Source: an uncultured Aliterella sp. | GTDB taxonomy: Bacteria > Cyanobacteriota > Cyanobacteriia > Cyanobacteriales > Chroococcidiopsidaceae | Assembly: GCA_905479905.1 (NCBI GenBank) | Contig: CAJQOK010000283.1 | Coordinates: forward strand, 1-7,190 | Reading direction: 5' to 3' | DNA length: 7,190 nucleotides | Shown here: positions 1 to 5,489 of the stretch, one piece after another | Numbering within the stretch: the stretch's first letter is position 1 | How the letters are laid out: each line of letters opens with the position of its first letter | The notes under the pieces: model-generated | The model's input: the letters and a program-made list of their open reading frames with translations, nothing else | Databases searched by the model: none | Told to the model about the DNA's origin: nothing | Position numbers and translations under genes: made by a program

Positions 1-2061
1 ATTTGCGAAGCAATTTACACAATTATCGAAAGCAAAATTTCTACTAACATTTTAGCTACAGTCTCAATTCAGTCTTTAAAAAAGACGGGAGGAGGTAAAG
101 ATACCCTAGAGCATTTTGAAAAAATATTTAAAAGTGCTTATAGCGAAAGAGAAAACAAAGTTATTCCAGCAAAAATGCAGGAAATATCTCGCCAGATTAA
201 ACATTTATTCATCATGATAGATGAAATTACCGGAGACGATAGCGGCGTTGAATTTTTGAGTCGAATTAGTGAAATTATTAATAAGTACAGATTAACCGAT
301 CCTCAATATGGTTTTAATGTCAAGGTAATCGTTGCAGATGCTTCTATAGTTAACAGTTCAATAATTGAACAACATCTTCAATCCTCATTGGGAGAACCAA
401 ATAAGATATTCTTTAGACGAGCGCTAGAAAATTGTTCGCCTATAGCTAGAGATAGTTTTAGTTTTAATAATTTTCCAGCATCTGTTATCAATACAAATTC
501 TTATCCTGCTAAGAGCTTAAACATTACTTATAAAGTAATAATTGAATCGTGCAAATATATTCAAACGGCTGGTATAGATAAGGGAAACGATTTAAGAAGC
601 CGCTTGCAAAGTCTAATTATTAATGATATTTATAACCTTTTAAAAAGTCCTGATTCTGGGCAAATAATTGTATATATTCAAGATAAAAAAAGATTAGCTG
701 AATTGATTGAAAAAATTAGAAAACATAGAGGAAACTTTCAGGATCAGCAAGACTATATAGAAATTCATGCTGACCTTTCTGAGCTAAAAAAGCAGGAGAT
801 AAAACAATATCAAAACTCGGTAAAAATAGTTTTTATGACAGCTTCAGCTAGTCGGGGTTTATCTTTTCCTAAAACTAAACATATATTAGTTGATGTACCG
901 CGATTTGAAGTTGAAAAAAACTTGATGGAGATTATTCAAGTTATTTATAGAGGTAGAGGAAGTTATTTAGAAAATGGTGTGAAGCAAACTTTAGATAATA
1001 CTGATAAAGAGTTAATTTTTTACCTTTCTGAGCGCTCAGTATATTATGATAATCCTAAATCATCCCCAGAAGATTTTGACACACAACGTCAACTATCTTT
1101 ACAAGAAAGCGTACTAAGTATTTTGAATATTTTGCTGATTTTAAAAACTTCAATAATGACTCGTATTGTTGGATTTGGTAAGATAGGTAAGAATAACTTT
1201 ATCATGATTCCTATAGGCGGAAAATCTGTAACTGCTGCGGGACAAACTTTTAGCAGTACCATGAGTTCGCTAATTAATAAATTAAAGAAAGAATCCTATA
1301 AACAGCCATCTAACCAGCAGTTAAAAGAAGTATACTCAAGCTTAGAAAGATTATTAGATAGGTCAGAGATTTTATTAAAAAATCCAGAAAATTTTACAGA
1401 GCATCAAGTTTCTTACCTTTCTTTGCGCGAATCTATAGCTAATAAATTTGTCAAATCTATAAATAAAAATTTTGCAGAATTGCTAGATTTTAAAGCAATT
1501 GAAGCAGGTTATATCAGTGGAAGTTTATTAGTAATTCCTCTAACTGGGAGATTGATTGAAGAGAAATATGAAATGCGAAGGGAACAAGAACTACTTGAAT
1601 ATGCAAATCAAGATCTACTCAAAAAAATGTATGAGATTAGGCGATCTTCTAGCTCTACAGAAAGCATCAAATATGCGATGGATGACGCAATAGAATTAGT
1701 TAAATTACTGCGAGAACAATCTGATAAAACCCAGAGAGTTGAGCAGTACAGCCAACGTTTAGATCGATATTATGCTATACCTTTATTTGCTTTTATCAGT
1801 GGTGAGCAAATTAAGAAATACTTGGCTAATACTGAAGAAATAGAAGACAAAGGTTTTAAAAAAATTTTAACTCAATACCTCCAAGCGATTTACCCCATAG
1901 GCAATATTTTACCAATCGGTAATACTTATTCAGATTTCCCTTTCATTGTGTTTACAAGCTACAGCTTAAATGAAATGAGGAGCAAGATTTTTACAAACAA
2001 TTACCTAATAAGTTCTAATGAGTTAAATGTATTGAATTTAATTCTTGCTACAGATGAGTAA
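1..2061 (+). CDS. Superfamily 2 helicase-like protein, C-terminal part (5' end outside window)
   Basis: The frame is open from base 1 to the TAA at 2059-2061, giving 686 residues. The ATG at 175 is internal: the 58 codons before it continue the same protein with no stop and no ribosome binding site. Helicase-type signatures appear in the expected order. They are a Walker B-like FIMIDEIT (208-231; DEIT rather than DEAD/DEAH), a motif III-like VADAS (331-345), a strand IIVYIQDKKRL opening the second RecA domain (664-696), motif V TASASRGLSFP (838-870) and motif VI QVIYRGRG (937-960). Walker A must lie upstream of the window. The last ~365 residues (961-2058) match nothing I recognise; about 1552-1760 is charged and probably helical or coiled-coil. 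From the family, an ATP-driven nucleic-acid translocase is likely. A defence or mobile-element role is inference from the divergent motifs and from base composition: AT-rich, no HIP1 site. The exact family is unknown to me. Confidence 0.72.
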   Translation: MCEAIYTIIESKISTNILATVSIQSLKKTGGGKDTLEHFEKIFKSAYSERENKVIPAKMQEISRQIKHLFIMIDEITGDDSGVEFLSRISEIINKYRLTDPQYGFNVKVIVADASIVNSSIIEQHLQSSLGEPNKIFFRRALENCSPIARDSFSFNNFPASVINTNSYPAKSLNITYKVIIESCKYIQTAGIDKGNDLRSRLQSLIINDIYNLLKSPDSGQIIVYIQDKKRLAELIEKIRKHRGNFQDQQDYIEIHADLSELKKQEIKQYQNSVKIVFMTASASRGLSFPKTKHILVDVPRFEVEKNLMEIIQVIYRGRGSYLENGVKQTLDNTDKELIFYLSERSVYYDNPKSSPEDFDTQRQLSLQESVLSILNILLILKTSIMTRIVGFGKIGKNNFIMIPIGGKSVTAAGQTFSSTMSSLINKLKKESYKQPSNQQLKEVYSSLERLLDRSEILLKNPENFTEHQVSYLSLRESIANKFVKSINKNFAELLDFKAIEAGYISGSLLVIPLTGRLIEEKYEMRREQELLEYANQDLLKKMYEIRRSSSSTESIKYAMDDAIELVKLLREQSDKTQRVEQYSQRLDRYYAIPLFAFISGEQIKKYLANTEEIEDKGFKKILTQYLQAIYPIGNILPIGNTYSDFPFIVFTSYSLNEMRSKIFTNNYLISSNELNVLNLILATDE

Positions 2062-2184
2062 GCTAAAGATCAAACTATAAAAAAGTCTATCCTACCTACC
2101 CTAAAAAATTACAGGTTCTCCATTTAGCGATTTTGGTGACAGAATTGAGTAAAGAGCGATCGCAATTTTGAGCAACCCAATCTT

Positions 2185-2556
2185 ATGAATGCTGAAGAAC
2201 TAAAACGGCGCTACACTGCTGGAGAAAGAGATTTTACTGGAGCTAACTTAACTGGAGTCAAGTTAATTGGAGTAAATTTGGTGGGAATTAACCTTTGGGG
2301 TGCAGACTTAAGCGGTGCTAACTTAGCTAGAGCAAAGTTATGGGGTGCAAACTTAAGTGGTGCTAATCTCGCCACAGCCAACCTGACTAGAGCAAATCTT
2401 AGTGGAGTGAAGCTAACAGAAGCCAATCTCAGACAAGCCAAATTAGTGAATACAAAGCTTTTTGGTGCAAACTTGAGCGGCGCTTATTACGATAACACTA
2501 CTCGTTTTTCTAGAGGCTTCGATCCTATTAAAAACAATATGCGTAAAATAATTTAA
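2185..2556 (+). CDS. Small pentapeptide-repeat protein
   Basis: This 123-residue protein has a short N-terminal helix-like segment (MNAEELKRRYTAGERD). Then come 17 uninterrupted pentapeptides of the A(D/N)Lxx type, with the central residue at positions 17, 22 and so on to 97: Phe first, Leu in all the others. At four pentapeptides per turn this predicts just over four coils of a right-handed quadrilateral beta-helix. The tail AYYDNTTRFSRGFDP matches the cap seen in many cyanobacterial pentapeptide proteins, so the gene looks complete. There is no signal peptide or membrane segment, so it should be cytoplasmic. Five repeats carry Lys in place of Asn/Asp (26, 51, 76, 86, 91), and I count 17 Lys/Arg against 8 Asp/Glu. 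This basic charge argues against a gyrase-protecting DNA mimic of the Qnr/MfpA kind, which are acidic. No Shine-Dalgarno sequence is seen; a HIP1 site lies just upstream. Biochemical function is unknown. Confidence 0.92.
   Translation: MNAEELKRRYTAGERDFTGANLTGVKLIGVNLVGINLWGADLSGANLARAKLWGANLSGANLATANLTRANLSGVKLTEANLRQAKLVNTKLFGANLSGAYYDNTTRFSRGFDPIKNNMRKII
2296..2385 (+). repeat. Internal 45-bp tandem duplication in the pentapeptide gene
   Basis: Two adjacent 45-bp units (2296-2340 and 2341-2385) encode residues 38-52 and 53-67. Both begin WGA(D/N)LSGANLA, that is, three pentapeptides each. A partial third echo (FGANLSGA) starts at 2461. The first 30 bases or so of each unit are nearly identical at DNA level while the ends have diverged. 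This suggests repeat expansion by duplication of three pentapeptides at once rather than one. Confidence 0.7.
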
Positions 2557-2621
2557 GACAGAGTGCAATTGGATGATTATGGGCGATCGCCAGTTTTGGT
2601 TATAAATACTAAAAAGCTGTA

Positions 2622-2870
2622 CTATTTTGATACTTTAGTTTCAACTAATCTTCTGCCAATTCTTAATTGTTTAGGAATACTGTCTAAAGCAGCGAAGTAA
2701 ACTAAACTCAGCACCAAATCAAAAGTACCTACATTAGCACTGAGCAAGGCAATATCACTAGCAATATTTGAGACGATGGCTAAAATAACGCCCAAACCGC
2801 TATTTAAAATAATTCCGTCAATCAAGGCGGCTACAAACTTTCTTTTAAAACTTAGTTGGTTTACGCTCAT
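2622..2870 (-). CDS. Very short RDD-family-like membrane protein
   Basis: An 82-residue hydrophobic protein. The N-terminus KRKFVAALIDGIIL (residues 9-22) fits the opening of RDD-domain proteins, where an Arg and an Asp flank the start of the first membrane helix. The C-terminus YFAALDSIPKQLRIGRRLVETKVSK (58-82) resembles the usual RDD ending, in which a Tyr-rich helix end is followed by a Gly-(Lys/Arg)-Arg-Leu turn and a final short strand. Two membrane helices are likely, about 12-34 and 47-62. Typical RDD domains are, from memory, 130-170 residues, so this is a minimal version or one that has lost its middle. The start is supported by GAGGAG on the minus strand (2882-2887), 11 bases before the ATG. 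It converges on the pentapeptide gene and diverges from the gene at 3126. Function of RDD proteins is mostly unknown; transport has been proposed for some. Confidence 0.62.
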   Translation of the reverse strand: MSVNQLSFKRKFVAALIDGIILNSGLGVILAIVSNIASDIALLSANVGTFDLVLSLVYFAALDSIPKQLRIGRRLVETKVSK

Positions 2871-3044
2871 ACAAATGCAGGCTCCTCGAATTACAGTCAG
2901 TTAGATTTTTTCAACTTAATGACAACAGAATTTAAAGAATAATTTAACTTTGTTGCTAGTTGTAAACAAGAGAAAATTTCCTGAACTATATGTAAAGATT
3001 CAGTTGTCAATGCTGTTTCTACGGGAAAATGTGTACGGAGTTTT

Positions 3045-3071
3045 TTGCATCTACCTCCAAAGTAGATGTAA
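3045..3071. promoter_or_regulatory. Inverted repeat upstream of the haem-oxygenase-fold gene
   Basis: CATCTAC (3048-3054) and GTAGATG (3062-3068) are perfect reverse complements separated by seven bases. After one G-T position the symmetry continues with TT (3045-3046) and AA (3070-3071). No T-run follows the right arm, so it does not look like an intrinsic terminator for + strand transcription. It could be an operator for a dimeric regulator or a 5'-leader hairpin of the gene starting at 3126. The loop carries CTCC, which could pair with GGAG at 3037-3040 as an alternative structure; that is inference only. Confidence 0.4.
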
Positions 3072-3094
3072 GTAGCCGTGAAAATGTCTCAAAA

Positions 3095-3112
3095 TTGTAG
3101 TTAGTAGTACAA
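3095..3112. promoter_or_regulatory. NtcA-like binding site TTGTA-N8-TACAA
   Basis: The cyanobacterial nitrogen regulator NtcA binds GTA-N8-TAC. Here GTA (3097-3099) and TAC (3108-3110) have exactly eight bases between them, and the symmetry extends to TTGTA/TACAA. The site centre is only about 22 bases before the ATG at 3126. Activating sites usually sit near -41 from the transcription start with a TAN3T box about 22 bases downstream, and no such box is visible here. If real, the site would therefore more likely overlap the promoter or leader and repress. A chance match of the six-base core is expected once or twice in a window of this size; the ten-base symmetric match is much rarer. Confidence 0.4.
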
Positions 3113-3125
3113 CCAACTTTTTTAA

Positions 3126-4181
3126 ATGCAGAGCAACATCGTTACTCCCATTGCTGACACCATCAATTACGATGAAGCCGAGCAGCACTTTATTAATCTG
3201 CTCGACTTAGAAAACTTAGACAGCAAGCTAGAATCGCAGCCAGAACTTGCAAGTATTGTCGATAATGCGATCGCCCAAGCTATTGAAAATGCCTTTAGCG
3301 GCGCTTCTAGGGACGACGAGGCGCACCTATTTCTTCAGCGCATCCTCTATCGTATTAATCGCTTACAACTGTTTTGGTACGACGATTTACGGCATTATAC
3401 CAACGAGCGATCGCCCTATCTAAACAAAGTCCGCGACACCATAGAAACACCCTGGCAAGAATGGGAACTATCGCACCTAGATGTAGAAGCTATAAAGCAA
3501 CTAGATGTCAAGCAAGCCTTAACTGAAAGGAGTGCCTGCGATCTTAATCCGCCATTGTCAGAAGATAGCCGTTATTTACGCGAAGAAATGTCTGAAGCTG
3601 GCTATCGTCATGTACTAGCGATCGGCTCTTTTGATGGCTTAGTAGAAGGAAGCCGCCTTTCTCGCATTATGGGCGGCGCTGCTAATGAAGTTCACGCTAC
3701 TTTAATGCGGGTATTAATCGAAGAATATGGCAATGGTCGCTTGTCGCGCAAGCATTCAACCTATTTTGCTCAGATGCTAGAAGAATTTGGCATGAATACT
3801 CAGCCAGAATCTTATTTTGAGTTAGTACCTTGGGAAGTCTTAGCCTGCGCTAATCATAACTTTTTGATGACAGAGCGCAAAATATACTTTCTGCGTTACA
3901 ACGGTGGTTTAACCTACTTTGAAGTCGCAGGGCCCGCCGCTTACCGTAACTATTTAGCTGCTGCTCAACGTTTAGAATTATCACAGGCGGCGATGGGTTA
4001 TTGGGAATTGCATATTAGAGAAGATGAGCGTCATGGACAATGGATGCTTACCGATGTATCTCTACCGTTAGCCCAGCGTTACCCAGACAGAGCTTGGGAA
4101 TTAGTATTAGGTTACGACCAAGAAAAATTAATGGGCGATCGCGCTGGAGTTGCGATCGTGCGTCTTGCTAAACAAGCATAA
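3126..4181 (+). CDS. Iron-containing redox enzyme family protein (haem-oxygenase-like diiron fold)
   Basis: A 351-residue cytoplasmic protein with no signal peptide or membrane helix. The C-terminal half (about 160-345) has the look of the haem-oxygenase-like 'iron-containing redox enzyme' family (Haem_oxygenase_2 type). Candidate metal ligands sit on separate helices: E199/E200 and H210 in LIEEYGNGRLSRKH; E237 and H244 in the helix starting WEVLACANH; and E294, H296, D300, E301 and H303 in WELHIREDERHGQW. The HxxxDxxH pattern near the C-terminus is what related diiron oxidases and oxygenases use. The N-terminal ~150 residues are family-specific and unassigned. Cyanobacterial relatives share the MQSN..TPIADTINYDEAEQ opening (from memory), which supports this start although no Shine-Dalgarno is present. 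The gene stands alone, behind an NtcA-like site and ahead of a palindromic array. Three HIP1 sites mark it as native. Substrate and product are unknown. Confidence 0.85.
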   Translation: MQSNIVTPIADTINYDEAEQHFINLLDLENLDSKLESQPELASIVDNAIAQAIENAFSGASRDDEAHLFLQRILYRINRLQLFWYDDLRHYTNERSPYLNKVRDTIETPWQEWELSHLDVEAIKQLDVKQALTERSACDLNPPLSEDSRYLREEMSEAGYRHVLAIGSFDGLVEGSRLSRIMGGAANEVHATLMRVLIEEYGNGRLSRKHSTYFAQMLEEFGMNTQPESYFELVPWEVLACANHNFLMTERKIYFLRYNGGLTYFEVAGPAAYRNYLAAAQRLELSQAAMGYWELHIREDERHGQWMLTDVSLPLAQRYPDRAWELVLGYDQEKLMGDRAGVAIVRLAKQA

Positions 4182-4188
4182 ATTTGGT

Positions 4189-4285
4189 GTAGAGACGTTG
4201 CGATGCAACGTCTCTCTAATAAATAAAGACGTTGCGATGCAACGTCTCTCTAATAAATAAAGACGTTGCATCGCAACGTCTCTAC
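4189..4285. repeat. Three-copy palindromic repeat array between convergent genes
   Basis: Three hairpins built on AGACGTTGC-3 nt-GCAACGTCT are evenly spaced. The first, extended to an 11-bp stem, is 4191-4201/4205-4215. The second is 4227-4235/4239-4247 and the third 4261-4269/4273-4281. A 34-bp unit is repeated exactly in tandem at 4193-4226 and 4227-4260. The first two loops read GAT and the third reads ATC, so the third copy is inverted. As a result 4189-4213 and 4261-4285 form a perfect 25-bp inverted repeat that brackets the array. Spacers are TAATAAATAA. The palindrome resembles a dispersed small repeat that I recall from cyanobacterial intergenic regions. Its place between the ends of two converging genes suits a bidirectional transcription barrier, although no T-run follows the stems. 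Confidence 0.95.
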
Positions 4286-4297
4286 ATTAATAAACGG

Positions 4298-5365
4298 TTA
4301 CTTACCGAAACCTTTACCGCGACTTGGGGAAGGTTCGGAGACACAATTTTGCAACTGCGCTAATAAAGCCTCGTGGTCTAGATTTTGCCCAATTAAAACT
4401 AACTGATTTTTAAGTTCGCCTTTCCATTCCTCGTCATCAATGCTAAACCGCTTACCGCAGAGGTGAAATATATGCCGTTTGGGGCTTTCCTCAAACCACA
4501 TAATCCCTTTTGCTCTAAAAACATTTTCTGGTAATTGATTGTCGAGAAAATATTGAAACTTGCGAATTGAAAGCGGTTTATCACTCAAAAAAGATACTGA
4601 CGTGAAGCCGTCATTTTCTAAGTGATGAGAATGATCGTGGCTGGGATCGTCGCAATTATGATCGTGGTGATGATGATCGTGATGATCGGCTTTTGATTCT
4701 TGCTCAAAATACTTATCCGATTCAAATAAACCCACGCTTAAAATTAACGGAATTGATACTTGACTGCGTGTAGTGCGGAGAATTCTAGCACCTTGCTTAA
4801 TGTCCCGAATCTTTACTTCTAATAAATCTAGATCGGCTTCATCTACCAAATCTGTTTTATTGAGCAAAATAATATCGCCGTACTGAATTTGACTTAAAGC
4901 CGCCTCAGAATTGAATAAATCTAGACTATAATTTGCTGCATCTACTACTGTAACAATGGAATCTAAGCGAGTTAAATCGCGTAATTCTGTACCTAAAAAA
5001 GTCAAGGCTACAGGCAAAGGATCGGCAAGTCCTGTCGTTTCTACTACTAAGTAATCTATTTGTTCTTGGCGCTCTAAAACTTTGTAAACGGCTTCAACTA
5101 AATCGTTATTAATGGTACAGCAAATACAACCATTATTTAGCTCTACCATATCCTCGCCTGTGGTGACAATTAGCTCGTTGTCGATGCCAATTTCACCAAA
5201 TTCATTTACCAAAACTGCGGTTTTTACGCCTTCTTGGTTAGTTAGAATGTGATTGAGTAAAGTTGTTTTGCCACTACCGAGAAAACCAGTAATAATCGTC
5301 ACTGGCAAACCGCGTTTTTGGATATCCATTACTTGAGATTGGTCGGAACTAACTGCTGATTGCAT
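4298..5365 (-). CDS. COG0523 / CobW-family GTP-binding metallochaperone
   Basis: A 355-residue G3E-family P-loop GTPase of the cytoplasm. Walker A is GFLGSGKT (27-34). The family's metal-binding motif is GCICC (79-83). Switch/Walker B is ETTGLADP (109-116), and the guanine-specifying motif is NKTD (169-172). A linker at 227-248 has 11 histidines plus Asp and one Cys, a likely metal-binding loop between the GTPase domain and the CobW C-terminal domain (about 254-343). The last dozen residues (PSPSRGKGFGK) are a low-complexity tail. The family hydrolyses GTP to insert or traffic metal ions, often zinc, cobalt or nickel. The His-rich loop fits zinc or cobalt but does not decide which. The first ATG lacks a Shine-Dalgarno; Met13 would be an alternative start just before the conserved core. 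The gene diverges from cysS over 124 bases. I see no Zur-type operator there. It is not a cobalamin-cluster gene by context. Confidence 0.94.
   Translation of the reverse strand: MQSAVSSDQSQVMDIQKRGLPVTIITGFLGSGKTTLLNHILTNQEGVKTAVLVNEFGEIGIDNELIVTTGEDMVELNNGCICCTINNDLVEAVYKVLERQEQIDYLVVETTGLADPLPVALTFLGTELRDLTRLDSIVTVVDAANYSLDLFNSEAALSQIQYGDIILLNKTDLVDEADLDLLEVKIRDIKQGARILRTTRSQVSIPLILSVGLFESDKYFEQESKADHHDHHHHDHNCDDPSHDHSHHLENDGFTSVSFLSDKPLSIRKFQYFLDNQLPENVFRAKGIMWFEESPKRHIFHLCGKRFSIDDEEWKGELKNQLVLIGQNLDHEALLAQLQNCVSEPSPSRGKGFGK
4622..4687 (-). other. Histidine-rich metal-binding segment of the CobW-family protein
   Basis: Codons 227-248 encode 11 His, five Asp, one Cys and little else, within DHHDHHHHDHNCDD and the following SHDHSHH. 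At DNA level it is a run of CAT/CAC/GAT codons, a simple-sequence tract liable to expand or contract. Such segments in COG0523 proteins bind several divalent ions and may act as a metal store or delivery arm. Confidence 0.85.
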
Positions 5366-5489
5366 AGCTGCGTGGCTGTCTAAAGGTCAACAAACTAGGG
5401 TGGTGTTTCGAGTAGCATTAAAGATATATTATCTAGCAACCCTCCTCCCCTATTATTAGCTTATCGGCTGATTTCTTTATTGCTCGACC
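5366..5489. promoter_or_regulatory. Divergent promoter region between CobW-family gene and cysS
   Basis: The 124 bases between the two start codons must hold both promoters. The only obvious motif is AGATA-TAT-TATCT (5422-5434), a short AT-rich inverted repeat about 57 bases from either start. It could supply TATA-like -10 elements on both strands. A pyrimidine tract (CCCTCCTCCCC, 5440-5450) lies beside it. No clear -35 boxes and no Shine-Dalgarno for either gene are seen. Confidence 0.35.

Larger units (their letters stand above)
2871..3125. promoter_or_regulatory. Divergent intergenic region, 255 bp
   Basis: This region separates the RDD-like gene (-) from the haem-oxygenase-fold gene (+), so it should carry the promoters of both. 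Its left end holds the ribosome binding site of the minus-strand gene. Its right part holds an inverted repeat (3045-3071) and an NtcA-like palindrome (3095-3112), listed separately. The sequence is AT-rich. I see no convincing -35/-10 pair for either direction and no credible small gene. Confidence 0.5.

Noticed and set aside
175..177. ATG as start of the helicase-like gene
   Set aside because: The same frame is open back to base 1, there is no ribosome binding site, and a start here would put the Walker B motif at residue 16 with no Walker A.
2211..2441. Open minus-strand frame of 76 codons opposite the pentapeptide gene
   Set aside because: It is the mirror of the repeated codons on the plus strand; its periodic Leu/Ala/Pro pattern is a by-product of the pentapeptide repeat.
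3029..3100. Possible 23-codon upstream ORF in the leader of the 3126 gene
   Set aside because: It overlaps both the inverted repeat and the NtcA-like site, has no clear ribosome binding site, and codes for nothing recognisable.
4189..4285. CRISPR array
   Set aside because: The repeats are full palindromes, the 'spacers' are the same ten bases each time, and one copy is inverted.
4399..4584. Second minus-strand frame inside the CobW-family gene
   Set aside because: It overlaps the conserved C-terminal domain in a different frame and resembles nothing.
5395..5418. Seven-residue minus-strand leader peptide (MLLETPP) before the CobW-family gene, with a GGAGG-rich stretch upstream
   Set aside because: The purine tract is about 20 bases from the ATG, too far for a ribosome binding site, and no attenuator structure is visible.
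5422..5434. Zur operator candidate (AGATA-TAT-TATCT)
   Set aside because: The Zur consensus as I recall it, TGATAAT-N-ATTATCA, has five bases between GATA and TATC; here there are three and the flanks do not match.
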